Assembly (NCBI GenBank): GCA_020740775.1
Contig: JAHEWK010000010.1
Location: forward strand, 1,178,001 to 1,242,000
Origin: Ilyonectria destructans
Taxonomy: Eukaryota > Ascomycota > Sordariomycetes > Hypocreales > Nectriaceae
DNA length: 64,000 bases
Direction of reading: 5' to 3'
Below are positions 35,115 through 47,699 of this stretch, one piece after another. The notes beneath the pieces were generated by a model. That model worked only from the letters and a program-made list of their open reading frames with translations. It was not told where the DNA came from and searched no databases. Both the position numbers and the translations under genes were made by a program. Position 1 is the stretch's first letter; the number at the start of each line of letters is the position of its first letter.

Positions 35115-36939
35115 ATGATTTATGACCCGGCCTGGCCCGTTGAAGCGCCACAAAACATGGCTTACAGCCAAGAGATTTCCCAGCACTTGGCACGAGACGC
35201 GGCGAGGCTCTTCCCAAAGAATGGATCTGTTGATTTCTGGGTTGCTGAAGTTTGCAAGAACGGTATGGTTCGCCTGTGATCAATCACATGTATTCATCAG
35301 AGTGCGCGCTGATGCATTCTTGGGACAAAGGCACCGAGATGTTCAATCTCGCCAGCGAAGATGCAGTCAAGGACCATCTTATAAATGTGCGCGAACTCTC
35401 TGAGCAAAAGCCGGACGACAATGAAAAACAGTTCTCTGGTCCTATAGCTCGATATTAGTACGTTTCTTTAGTCTTTTCACTTCGAATTAACCTCATCGCT
35501 AACTGAAAGTCTATCTTGTTAGTCTTCTCGAGCCAGCATACGGCTGGAGTGAGCTGCCAATTAGCTACAAAGGGGCTTTGGATCTTTTTTCAACCTTCCA
35601 CGTCTTCCCCGAAATGTACACTTACCTAAGTGCTTTCGGTCGAAAGAGTTTCTCACAAGACGAGAGCTTCGCTGGCTTTGACTGCGCCGAAACCGTGGAT
35701 GAAAATGGGGCGCTGAAAACGATCGGTACGTCGCCTTTATACCTCAAACCGGGCATTTGCCAACTGCTGAACTTTGTTTCAGAATCATGTTATTTGCTCA
35801 AGTACGTCGGACTACGAGAGGGGGCCTCGAAGGGGACGAATCCGTGGTCCATCCGCCACGCGCTCATCTACCAGAAGGTGGACTTTGATACTTGGCAAAC
35901 AAATCACATTCTTGTCAGGATTCCCGAAAACCTGGAGAACCGTTTAGGCGAAAGCATTATCAAAGATTCGGAGGTAGCGGGTGCCTTCGTACGACAATGG
36001 GTTCAGCTTCACTCAATGTCTTTCGGCAGTGTAGGAGACAATCTGCGCCAATTTATCAACTACCTCGACGAGGAGGTGACTAATATCGTAAGTCCTCCCA
36101 CCCAAGTCAACTATATCGTTTATTCTATATTTACGCAACTAAGTTCGAGCGCATCGCCCTTTCGGGTGTCGAACCGGAAAGCCTCAACGAGTATGACACT
36201 GCTCACAGCTCGGCGACAGACATGAAGACGATACATTACCTAGAAGATCAAGCTGAGCGTATCTCCAATCTCATCACACTGAATACGGAGACAATCGGCT
36301 GTCTTCTCCGGCAAGCAAAGAGACTCAAGTCTCGAGGACCCTCATCGGACCGAGGAATGCTCACCCAGTTCGAGGATCAGATGCAAAAGATCAAGCAAGA
36401 TCATAGATTCATTTTTCTTAATGTTTCGGCCATAATAAAGAGAGCCAAGACTGTATCAGAGCAGGTAGGGAGCATGAAAAGTCAACAGGTGGGATGAATG
36501 CTAACGTCAAGAACTGACAGCTTCGCGACACCATCTCCTTGAGAAATAGCGAAATCAATAAAATGCAGACTGAGATGGCTGCTGGACACACCAAGGCGAT
36601 ATTCACGCTGTCGAAGATGTCTAGTCACGAGGCACACGTCGTGAAGACCTTGACGGGTTTGGCGCTCATCTTCGTCCCGGCCTCATTCGTCGCAGTAAAC
36701 CTACCCCATCATATTTTCAAGCAGAAAGATTCTAACACTAATACAAGGACTTCCTTCAGATGGGCTATGTTGCACCAGCAGGAGATGGAGCAGCGGGGTG
36801 GCTGGCGGAGCCTGGTCTTAAGATATACGCCATATTGGCCATTCCCCTAATAGCTTTAACAATGCTAATCTATGCGGTGATTGAATGGCGGAACCGGAAA
36901 CAACAAAATGCATATAGGGAAGACGGAAACATGGTATAG
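35115..36939 (+). CDS. CorA-like membrane protein without the GMN motif
   Basis: Seven exons: 35115-35262, 35301-35457, 35523-35725, 35783-36087, 36144-36464, 36521-36694 and 36748-36939; 499 residues. The first intron is only 38 bp. The soluble N-terminal 300 residues contain CYLLKYVGLREG and PWSIRHALIYQKVDF, typical of fungal CorA-like proteins. A long helical part (residues 320-420) leads to two C-terminal membrane segments: KTLTGLALIFVPASFVA and IYAILAIPLIALTMLIYAV. True CorA Mg2+ channels carry GMN after the first helix; here the equivalent place reads QMGYV, so Mg2+ transport should not be assumed. Its stop is 73 bp from that of the kinase coming the other way. Confidence 0.82.
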
Positions 36940-37012
36940 TTATGTACATTGAAGATTAGATTCCTTACCCAGCCGTCCTAGAATTTGACTTATGAGTTCC
37001 ATGCCCAGGAGC

Positions 37013-40000
37013 TCATGCACTCCACTCAAACACTGCAGCCCTCTTGAACAAGGCCATATCTATGCAGGGACAAATCAATATCTTGGATCACAAAAGAACG
37101 GTAACCTAATCGAGAATTATCTTACCTCTGGAGTTAGCCAAGGTTATCGAAGCTCTCTTCAATTTTTGGCCCTCGTTCCCCATCCGAAGCAACATCTCCT
37201 CCAACGGAATATTTGGGCAGGCGAACTCCGATTCTCCATTGTCCCAAGGCTTGTAAAGAGGTGTAGGAGCGGTCCTAAATGATTTGTGCCCAGAGTTGCT
37301 GTTATTAGAAATCGTGACCCGGCGGTCCGACTCCAAACTGAAAAGTTTATCGCCTTTGTTCACTAGAGCCAGCAGGGTTAGCAAATGCAAGGCAACGGGA
37401 TCCATATTATGTGGGACACTGACAAGGTAATAGAACAAGAGATCTGTCGTGGCCGAAAAGCACCATGGCGGCAAAGTTAACGCTTCTGGGGTTATTGTTT
37501 GAATATGTGGAAGTAAGGCTAGCACGACGGATGTTGTTGGCCACGGGCTTCGTGATCTGGGTCTCCAGTTGCGGGTAGTAGTTTGGCTTCTCCTCGGCCC
37601 AGAATTGTATTTGGGACCCAACCGTTGCCGAAGTCTTGCCCTCCTTGCCGCGCCAGCTTGAAGTCGACCGTTCAGTCCAGGATGCTGCCTCGGCCCGGAT
37701 CGGTCTACAAAGTAAGCTTCATCTTCAGAAATGCAGAAATACAAAGAAGGGCCTTCTACTTACTCTCCGAAGTCATGAATTACTTTGTGATGCAGGATAG
37801 CCCCTTGAAAGGCCTCAGCGTCTAGCCAGGGTTAGTCAGTCTCACCAATGCATCTAGACCTGGGGGCTTCAAAACTGACCTCCTCTTGACTGAAATCCGA
37901 GCGTGATAACAACTTTCAAGTCGCTACCAATCTTTCTAATGCCATCAAAGAGTGTGCACTGATGCTCATCATCTAGTTCGTCTTGATAGATGTATGTAGG
38001 GATAAGCTGCGCAAGGGAGGTATCGACTAATTAAGATCAAAAGGGCATCCGATAATTAGTGTTGCTCTTTTTCATCAGGATTATCCCAGTTTGTACTCAC
38101 TTATACACCCACGCACCGTGGGCTCTTCATTTGGTTTCTCAAATCCCCATTTGAGAATGAACTGTGCTGGTTTAGGTGCTGGTCTGACCTCCTCAGATTT
38201 GTATAGTAGTTGTATTCGGCAAGTCTCGGGCGGATCGAGTTCCCTCTGGTCAGTTCTCTGTAACTTCACACTCACTTCACCCCTAGATAGAGCAGGCTTA
38301 GTTAGTAGGTATTGAAACGGGGCAGAAGGGTAGAATTACATTTCGAGAAATGAGACCACCTTGTCCTCATTACACCACCCAATCTCCCTGAATCTCCAAA
38401 GCCCTTCCATTGCTAATTCCTTTCTCTTTATTGAGGTCCGTAATTTGTCACCGCGAAGTTGCCAGGCGAGTTGATAAGTGTCATGTGTTTCCTCCAGACA
38501 TTTCAAAACACTGTCGGATTGTGGCCGATGGTCCTTGTTGTGAGTGAACATTTGGATTATGAGTTTGCACACGGCCATGACATAGTCCTTATTCACTTGA
38601 TCTGTCGGATGGGCGTTAACAAGCCTATCCCCAATCGACAGTACCTTTCGGTGGACGCAATCTTTGACGATATTATCACCAAAAAATACAACTTCGGGTT
38701 TCTCATCCTCCAGCTCCTTGTCGAAAGCATCCAGCTCGGTTGGTTCTGTTTGGCGCCGCTCGTCCAGCAAGAGTATCAACACCTCCACCATGATACAGGC
38801 GAGTGACCAGACGTCGTAGTTGAGAAGAACTTGGATATCTCTCGGCTCGCCGCTGGAGGTGTGTCGTACATCTAGACGATTTAGCCGCGATTCAGGTGCG
38901 TTATACTTAATATCACCCGGCTTGAACGATGCTGATCGTTCTTCGTCAGCATCGACAATCTGGATGATGGATTGGCCGAAGTCAGTGATCTTGAGCTGCC
39001 GATCTGCCGTGACAAGAATGTTGTCCGGCTTCAAGTCAAAATGAAAAGCTATGACTTTCCCCTCGTCTTCAGAGAATGGATTGTCTATGCCGGTGTGAAT
39101 AGCACTCAGTGCCCGGGCCACCCCAATCATCTGAACCCACAACCAGTGATCTGGGAGACGTAGCGGACCGTGAGACAACTCCTCTCGAAAGTGACCTTCT
39201 CGGAGGACCGAGTAAAGACTGGTTTCAACAAATGGAAACACGTAATGAACGCATTTGCCCCAATAGTAAAGTGCCAGGAGGGTGATAATGTTTTCAGAAG
39301 CTTGACCTTTGATCTGGGACACCAGTTGAAGCATGTCTTTTTCCATGCCATCGGCTGGATCGGCCTTGAGGATCTTTCTCGCAAAACGATACTAAGAGGG
39401 TTGTTATCATGGCTGCAATTACATTATGATGATTGTTCGAACACCACGTACTGTCTTGGCATTGCCCGTGCCCGTTATGGAGCTCTTGTAAGCCTGGTCC
39501 ATCCTAAAAGCGACCGACCTGTCGACGTACTCATCCGAAACCTCAAAGTATAGGAGAGTTCCAAATTGTCCTTGGCGCGAGGGCGTCTGTTCATTTTGAA
39601 ACGGAAATCGTTCATGAGGGACCACACGCTTAGGTGGGACGGTGCCCGAATTGTCTATCATGAAAATGAACGGGTTAAACATCTTCAAGGCACGCTCGTA
39701 GGCCGAAATGAACAACTTTCGTTCCAAATCATCCCGTAGTAGGCTTTCGAGTGACGCAACATTAGAGCATTGTACTGGGGCGCGTGTCCTGGCGTCGATG
39801 GTGTCTAGCCATGTGTAGATGAAATGCAGTTTTCCCAGGTACACCATAATTGGCAGCAGCAGCCATGCATCCTTGTCATGAATGTATCGCCGATATCGTT
39901 GGGCGTCCAGAGGACTCTCTCCTCGCTGATCTGCGCACTGCTTGCACTTACAACCTAGGAGACTCTTGATGGTTTCATCTTTGTCAAAATGCACCCGGAG

Positions 40001-40171
40001 CTTTCGCTGGGAAAAGAACGTCTTATCGGCTCGTCTCGCCACGTCTTCAAAGAGCTTGTCGGCTGTCTCTCCGACCTCAATGGGCGGATAGGCACATTCT
40101 ATGACGTTCTTAACGTGCTTTCGACCTTCGCAGTCCGTAGAGATGGGATTAAGGAGGCGATAGTAGTCCAT
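37013..40171 (-). CDS. Protein kinase with HFD catalytic loop and large flanking regions
   Basis: Eight exons on the minus strand: 40171-39452, 39391-38340, 38282-38101, 38026-37880, 37821-37764, 37704-37424, 37362-37126 and 37059-37013; 907 residues. An N-terminal part of about 230 residues precedes the kinase: Lys246 in FARKIL, catalytic loop HFDLKPDN (Asp359), DFG (Asp377), and APE near residues 405-407. Arg of HRD is Phe, so it is a non-RD kinase. The last 300 residues form an extra region (LVVITLGF-like beta stretch, ALVLFG-like turn, PLEEML) that I do not recognise as a named domain. The join 37423-37363 may instead be a frameshift (see findings). The start is provisional: the frame stays open upstream to about 40,310 without ATG, so an upstream exon is possible. 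Confidence 0.78.
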
Positions 40172-41484
40172 TGTTGCATGAGCCGAGGCAGATTGCGGCT
40201 GAAAATTGATCTGGTTGAGTCGATACCGACTCAGCGTTTGGAGCCTCAGGCGATCCTGATCCTGTCTCGTGGGATGTTGCGTAGGAGGGGCGTGGAGAAT
40301 GAACTATCTGCAGGAGTGTAGGCGCTGTGCCTACGCCAAAAGATTCAGACCATCACACAACGATCGCGACACGAAGTTGAAAAGGGTAGACGTGCCAGCG
40401 TGTACTGTTGCAGCCTTGTTCTTCCAGTTAGGCGCTGTGGCTGCTTATCAGCTCGACGAGGCAGCAAGGCGGCATGAGTCCGGTTGTCTTAGTCAGCGCC
40501 ATCGTTCATATTATGCAGCTGAGGTGTGCATTTAAGAGAATCAAACCCAACTCGAATCACTATCCCTTTTTATGAAACTCGAAAGGGAGGTAATATTCCG
40601 GATTTTAGGGTAGGAATGATTAGGGCGTTGAGTAGGGAGTGTTCCATCCGAATCATCTCGATCAGCTGCATGCGTAGTGCCGGATTATCAGCCTCGAATA
40701 CGAAGTCGTGCAGACTTGGTCTTGGTGTGCCTTGGCCCCAGGTGCCGCCGCCACAGGCTTAAGACAATAACATAGATATAGCCAATAAGGTCGGGAAACC
40801 TAGTTAACACGTCACTCAATTCTAAGACACTATACCAAATTTAATTAATCGGAACGTGAAAGTGAGATAGTTCTATCATTGGCTATTCCTAGCTCTTAGC
40901 AACACCTCCATCTAATAACGGCAAACGTCTAATCGCTACCCTGTGGATGCGTCCCCATCAGAGATTTGAAACATGGCTGGACAGTGTAAATACGTCCCAT
41001 AATTGAGTAAAACAATACACGTACTCCAGATTCTTCCTAATGCAAAATGGGAGTAAGGACAAGTTGGTAAAGGGATAGGGGACCTACCCTGTAACGCAAG
41101 TTGATATCCCAGGCGGCGGGTTTGGGAGGTGTCAAACGGAGTCCGAGCGGCAGTAGGATCACAGCTCAGAAGCTGATTTGGAGATGCGAAGTACAAGGCC
41201 TTGGCTCAAATAATAATAACAAAATGAATGCGGCATTTAGCAGATATGATTCCTCATTTTATTGTCCGGTACGCATCTACGGGGGATTCTGGACTTGCAG
41301 CAATGATACCTGCGACCAGTGGACGGCTGGCCAGCACCTGACAGCCGCTCGCCCCACATGTGGAGCCATCGGCCATCGGCGCCTCAGAACGCCGCGCTCC
41401 AAAAAATTATTTCCAGCGACCGCAAAGGTAAGATCGCGAGCCAGACAATCAATTCTCTTCACACGCATCGTCAACGCTGGACGA
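40172..41484. other. Divergent intergenic region
   Basis: About 1.3 kb between the kinase and DBP4. The first 140 bp may be kinase coding (open frame after a CAGATAG acceptor-like site near 40,311). The part at 40,750-41,000 is AT-rich. No other gene seen. Confidence 0.5.
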
Positions 41485-43995
41485 ATGGCCCCCAACGCAC
41501 GACACGGCGGGCGACAGCCCAAGCCGCAAAAGAGCGGTCGCACCGACCAGCGCCAGCAGAAGCGCAAGAGAGACCAGGAAGATCTCCAGAAGCTCGAGCA
41601 GCGAGTGAACGACCTGGTAAGTCGTGGTGGGGTGCGGCTGCGTCGTTGAATCGTTGACGATGCTTTCAATGACCCGTTTGCTCACGATACTGTGCAGGAT
41701 CCCAAGTCGATCGAAACGAAAAGCTTTTCCGACCTCCCGCTCTCCGTGCCGACCGCCTCCGGACTCGAGGCTTCGCATTTCCAGACCCTGACCGACGTCC
41801 AAGCCGGCGCCATCCCGCTTGCGCTCAAGGGAAACGACATTCTCGGAGCCGCCAAGACGGGTAGCGGAAAGACGCTTGCCTTCCTGATTCCCGTGCTCGA
41901 GAAGCTGTACCGCGCCCAATGGACCGAGTTCGACGGGCTCGGCGCCCTGATCATCTCTCCCACCCGCGAGTTGGCCGTCCAGATCTTCGAAGTCCTGCGC
42001 AAAGTCGGTCGCCACCACGCCTTCTCGGCTGGTCTGGTCATTGGCGGTAAGAGTTTGAAGGAGGAGGCCGAACGACTCGACCGAATGAATATCCTGGTTT
42101 GCACGCCTGGTCGAATGCTGCAGCACCTGGACCAAACCGCGGGCTTCGACGCCAACAACTTGCAGCTCCTCGTGCTTGACGAGGCTGATCGCATCATGGA
42201 CATGGGTTTCTCATCAGCCGTGGACGCCCTGGTCGAGCATCTACCAAAGGAGAGACAGACTCTCATGTTCAGTGCGACGCAGAGCAAGAAGGTATCCGAC
42301 CTGGCACGACTCAGCCTCAAGGACCCCGAATACGTCTCGGTTCACGAATCCGCCGCCACTGCCACCCCGACGAATTTGCAGCAGCACTACATCGTCACAC
42401 CTCTGACCGAGAAACTCGACACCCTCTACGGCTTCATCAAGGCAAATCTCAAGAGCAAGATCATTGTGTTCCTGAGCTCTGGCAAACAGGTCCGCTTCGT
42501 ATACGAGAGCTTCCGACATCTCCAGCCCGGTATTCCCTTGCTCCATCTTCATGGTCGACAAAAACAAATCGCCCGATTAGAGATTACTTCCAGGTTTACC
42601 GCTGCTAAGCAATCGTGCTTGTTCGCTACCGACGTCGTCGCCCGAGGTATTGATTTCCCTGCGGTAGATTGGGTCATTCAAGCCGATTGCCCCGAGGACG
42701 CCGACACCTACATTCATCGCGTCGGCCGAACCGCCCGATTCGAGAGCAACGGCCGAGCTGTCATCTTCTTGGATCCCAGCGAAGAGACAGGCATGCTCAA
42801 GCGTCTGGAGCAGAAAAAGATTCCCGTGCTAAAAGTCAATGTCAAGGAGAAGAAGAAGAAGTCAATCAAGGACCAACTGCAGAGCATGTGCTTCCAGAAC
42901 CCCGATCTCAAGTATCTGGGACAGAAGGCATTTATCAGTTACACCCGGTCGATCCACTTACAAAAGGACAAGGAAGTTTTCAAGTTCAATAAGCTCGACC
43001 TCGATGGTTTCGCCGCCAGTCTTGGCCTTCCTGGAACACCACAAATCAAGTTCCAAAAGGGAGTCGACATTAAGCACATCAAGAACGCTCCCCGCTCGGG
43101 CATGTCCAGCGGTTCGGAATCAGACATGGACCTTGACGGAACCAAGTCGAAGACGAAGAAGAAGAACGAGGTGCGAACGAAGTACGACCGCATGTTTGAG
43201 CGCACAAACCAGGATGTCTTGTCAAGTCATTACTCGAAACTGGTACTGAATGGAGACGAGGAGGGCGAGGATGATGACGATGAGGGTGATTTCTTGTCGG
43301 TGAAGAGGCGTCTCAACGACGATGACCTGGACGAGGAGGCCAAGAACGCGTTCAAGAGTTCAGCCAAGATCATCGAAGGAATTGGAGGAGAGGAGCCGTT
43401 CATTGTCGACTCAAAACGACGAGAAAAGGCCCTCAAGTCGAAGAAGAAGATGCTCAAGTTCAAGGGCAACCCGACCAAGCTTGTGTACGACGACGATGGC
43501 AACGCACACGAGGTCTACGAGCTCCAGGACGAGGACGACTTCAACCAAGAAGGCCCCGCCGAGGAACTGCGCCGCAAGTTCGTCGAGGACGAAACCACCC
43601 GCGTGCGCGAAGCCGATGTTGACGACAAGCAGCTCGCCAAGCAGAAGCGCCGCGAGAAGCGCGACAAACGCAAGGCCCGCGAGGCCATGGAGATGGCCGG
43701 CATCGACCCGGACGCGGCGCCCATGCTGCACAACACGGCCAACGACTCGGATTCAGACGCCATGGACCCTCTCGAGTTCATGCGCTCCCTACCCATGGCC
43801 GGCTCAGGCTCAGGCTCCGACTCCGAACCCGAGCCGCCGCGCAAGCGCGCCAAGAAGTGGTTCGAGGACGACTCGGACGAGGAGCGCAAGGCCAAGAAGG
43901 CCAAGAAGGCCCGCGGCAAGGTCATCGAGGTCGACCAGGAGCCCGAGACGCTGGAGGACCTGGAGGCGCTCGCGGCTGGACTGCTGGAGGGTTGA
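41485..43995 (+). CDS. DBP4: DEAD-box ATP-dependent RNA helicase Dbp4
   Basis: Two exons, 41485-41616 and 41698-43995; 809 residues. A short basic first exon ([12 protein letters not shown]) joins a complete helicase core: Q motif [14 protein letters not shown], motif [10 protein letters not shown], Ia PTREL, Ib TPGR, II DEAD (about residues 204-207), III SAT, and in lobe two [14 protein letters not shown] and HRVGRTAR. The C-terminal extension is acidic and basic by turns, with [16 protein letters not shown] and [14 protein letters not shown], characteristic of Dbp4/Hca4. Role: nucleolar 18S rRNA maturation, releasing U14 snoRNA from pre-rRNA. The early intron of 81 bp after the basic leader is supported by GTAAGT and GCAG. 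Confidence 0.95.
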
Positions 43996-44403
43996 GATGG
44001 ACTGTGGACGGGCTAGGTGCGATACCCTTTGTTGTAGCCTTGTGTGGACGGATAGACAAAACGATGGAGGTTGGAATTCACAAGGTTGCGTTTCTAATGA
44101 TGATCACTCAATATCACTTTTACTTAGTGTGCGTGGCCCCTTGTTGTGATGACCTCACTCACAGTTAAAGTACCCAAGACACTTCCTCCATGGATGCAAT
44201 GACATGTACTATCAATCCCAAAGCCGCCCAAGCTCCGCGCTTCCAACAAAGGCCATGCAAATCCGTACGTTCGTAAAATACACACCACAAACACCGCAAG
44301 AACAAAGAGGTATCGCCGCTCTTCCGCCAACGCCAACAAGGAAAAGAAAATCGTTACATGCCCCCTTTTCAATCATCAAGCGTCCCTCCGCTCCCCCTTG
44401 GGC
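43996..44403. other. Intergenic between convergent genes
   Basis: About 410 bp, the 3' flanks of DBP4 and the SUN gene. Nothing recognised. Confidence 0.5.
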
Positions 44404-47400
44404 CTACAGCCGCCCACGCTGCCCAAACAACCTCACCCGGTAGAAGCACGTGTGGCTCTTGGCGCCGTAATTGCTGACGGCGCGCACGATGACCTGGTCC
44501 GTCTCGGCGTCGAGGTCGGCGAGGGCGCTGTGCAGGCGGTGGACGTGGACGCCGTCGTGCAGCTCGGCGCCCTCGTAGACGAACTGGCCGATCTTGACAA
44601 AGGCGGCGCCGTAATCGGGCGCCTGGAAGTTCCAGTCGTTGACGTTGTCCGGAAACTGCGTGGCCGCGAAGTCACGCACGCGCTTGCGTATCGTGCTGTC
44701 GTCGAAGTGTGCGTACACCTCGATGTGGCGTGGTCGTGCGTCTGGGTCGGTCGTTGCGCCGGGGAGGATGTGCTCGACGACGACGTGCTCAGGAATGATG
44801 TGGCGTGCGAGTTGTACTGAGAGAGTCGCGCCGTGAGGGTTTCCGCGATGGTTAAGGGAGCGCGCGGCGCACCAGCAATCGCCTTCGTCCTGCCAGGGAT
44901 TCAGGGCCGCAATGGCCGCGTATGGTTCGGCACCACGGATGCCTTTCTCGTAGGACTCTTTGGATATGATTCCCCTCTGGAGCGGGTCGTACGCGACCGA
45001 TGATCTCTTGGCATCGATGATAGCGCCGGCACCAACGCCAAAGTAGTTGACCTGGTTCTTGAGCTCCGCGTCCCAGTGGAAGTGGATCTTGCCCTTGGCC
45101 ATGGCCTCGAGGTTCATGTCGGCAATTGCCTTGCGCACGAGGCTCTTGACCAGCGTGTTGACTTCAGCCTTGGTAACTCCCTCTGGCTTGTTCTCAGTCG
45201 CTTCGCGGATAGACTTGCGGAGCGTTTCTAACTGGGGCTGGAGCGCGTTGAGCTCGGCGCGAATCTCAGTGCGATGGGTCGCGAACTCGTTCTGGAGGTG
45301 GTGAAGAAAGTCCTCCCGAGTGACGATGATTTCTTTGAGTTCACCGCCTTTGAGTTGCTCCTTGACGATCCGAGAGAGTCGTTCATCAAACTCACGTCCC
45401 GACCCGGCAGATCGGATTTTGTCCAAGGCCGGGCCCATGAGCTCAGCAATCTTGTCCTCGTTGTTCTTGACCCAGGTATCCCACACTACAGACATTTTGG
45501 CATCGATACGGTTTTCAATCCCAGCTGCGCTCGCTTTGAGCTTCGACGCAAAGGTGGGATCATTGTTGAGGCGACCCACAATGGCCTGCCACTGCTGTTC
45601 CGACGTAAACTCGTAGCCGCTGGCTTTCTGCTCCATCGTCAAGAAGCTGCCGTCTTTGTGGATGAGATCTCGCAAGGCGTGCCAGAACTCCTGTGTAACG
45701 ACGGGCTTGCCGTCTGCGAGCTCCATGTGAACGATCCTGGGAACCACCGTCTTGAGTTTCTGAAGAGACGCATCGTGAATCTTGGCAGCTTTCTTCAAGG
45801 TCTTCAAGTCCTTTTCGTACTGCTTCAACATCTTGTCGGCCTTTTCATGCGCTTTGTCGTCCGTTTCCCATAAATCGGAAAGCTCGTCCCAATCACTTTT
45901 GGACCGCTGAAACGGCCACGATGGCCATGATATTGACGGAATAAAATCTCCAGCCTTGCCGGCGATGCCACTAATATCGGGCCAGCTGATGCCGCCCACT
46001 CGTGGCATACCGACATTTGGCATGCTTGGAGATGACGCCCTCAAGCCAACAATAATGGCAGGGCTGAAAAGGATTGTAATAATGAGGCCAAATATACCTG
46101 CGACGATCCATCCAAAGTTTTGCCCTGGTCTTGGGACTCGAACATGGACTTCTATGCCAGAGACCCTGTCGATGAAACTAACAAAAGAATCCATTACCTT
46201 GTCAATCAACCAAATGAGGGTCTGAAGGTAGGTCATCGGGTTGAGCAGACGCCACCAATTGGCAGGGGCAGTTGCATCGTCGTGATCGCCGTGTTCGTCG
46301 TCATCGTCATCATCATGTGGGCGCATTCCGAAGAGTTTTCGTAGCCAAGGCAGTGGCCAGAGAGACATCAGCCAGATCCATTGTTGACGCCTAGCTTCAC
46401 GTCTATCAGCCTCCTCCCGCTCACGAGCAACTTGCTCCTCAGCTTGCAGAATATCTCGTTGGATCGCTGCATCCCGTTCCCATGCGTCGGCGGGATAGGT
46501 GTTGGTATTAAATGATGTCTTCTTCTTATTGAGTTCGGCAGCCTGGCCGAATAGGCTTCGGCCTCCTCCGCCGCCGTCTATGCGGAGAGTTTTCCGCGAA
46601 TCGCCAGATTCTTGTGTGGGGGGTTTGGCAGCCGTAGATCCAGCGCCATTTGATTTCGTTCTTGATGGACCCGCGTGGTTTGGCAAGAAGAGATTGACTC
46701 TGGTTACCACCGCCCTTTGACAGTCGTCGCTTTGGTTCTCTGGCTCATGGTCAGGCTCCGGTTGTTGAGCTTCTATCCTTCGAGACCTCATCTCCCTCGA
46801 GGAAGCCTGGTGCATTCGATTAGGAGCTGGCGTGTTGGTTTTCCGTCGGTGTCCTGCTGGAGAATGTCTAGGCTCTTCCTCATCTTCGTCGTCGTCCTCT
46901 GAATCTTGTTCATTTTGTGGTGGCTTCGGTTTGGGTTGGGTCCTCCCCACCAGTTGGTCCACACCGGGCCGCTCCGACTGAGCCTTAGCAGCATCTGTGG
47001 AACGGGAACCCGCCGCCTTCTTCTGGGGTGAACGCTCGGGAAACCTTTCTTCAGCCACCTTTTCGAGGCTCGACTCAGGTGGCCGTACAGGCTGTCGTGC
47101 AGGTTGTCGCGCAGGTTGTCGCGCAGGTTGTTTTTGACGAGGCTCAGGTACTGGTGTGCTTGCAGGTGTTGATTCTATCGTGGCATCACCGTAGAAATCA
47201 CTTTCCATGCCGAAGCTTCGCATGCTGTCAGCGTCACTACCAGTGACAATATGTCGAGGCGGATTCAAAGTCACAGCGGGACCTGCAAAGAGTTAGAATC
47301 GTGAATGCTCTAATCTCAGCCATGCAACTCACCTCGTTTTGAAGCACCCCGGTCGGGAGCACTTGTTCGCCTGGGATCTCCCGCCAGCTCATCTTCCTCA

Positions 47401-47699
47401 TTGGCAGCAGCTGAGGGCTGTGGCCTCCGCGGTCGCACAAAGACCTCGTCTTCGTCATCTCTTTGAAGAGCCTGGCTGACCGCGTTGCCGATGTCGAGGC
47501 GTTGAAGTCCACCTCCAGGTCGTCGTAGCGGTTCTGCGGCGGAGCCATATGAGAGTTGCCGGCGAGAACTGGGCGTACCAGCCAAAGGCGGAAGTTGCGG
47601 CCTTACAAGGTTTCCCACTCGGGCATGAGGCTCTTCAGGCTCTGGTTCCCGGCTGGAAACCCGGGCGCTGCGTCGGATCGAGGACGGTCTTGGTGGCAT
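44404..47699 (-). CDS. sad1: SUN-domain nuclear envelope protein (Sad1-like)
   Basis: Two exons on the minus strand, 47699-47333 and 47282-44404; 1081 residues. The N-terminal 450 residues are disordered, with basic and acidic patches and a QPAR tandem repeat. A membrane segment lies at about residues 513-535 (IVAGIFGLIITILF). A long helical stretch then leads to the SUN domain from about residue 870: NYFGVGAGAIID, NPWQDEGDCWCA, PEHVVVEHI, PRHIEVYAHFDD, and NYGAKSHTCFYRVRLFGQ at the end. SUN proteins sit in the inner nuclear membrane with the SUN domain in the perinuclear space and bind KASH proteins, linking spindle pole body and chromatin to the cytoskeleton. Confidence 0.92.
47088..47130. 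repeat. 12-bp tandem repeat coding QPAR
   Basis: Three to four copies of a 12-bp unit (GCAGGTTGTCGC on the plus strand) inside the SUN gene, giving QPARQPARQPAR in the disordered N-terminus. Confidence 0.85.

Noticed and set aside
43322..44149. 275-residue Arg/Ser/Thr-rich frame over DBP4
   Set aside because: Shadow of the DBP4 C-terminus in another phase.
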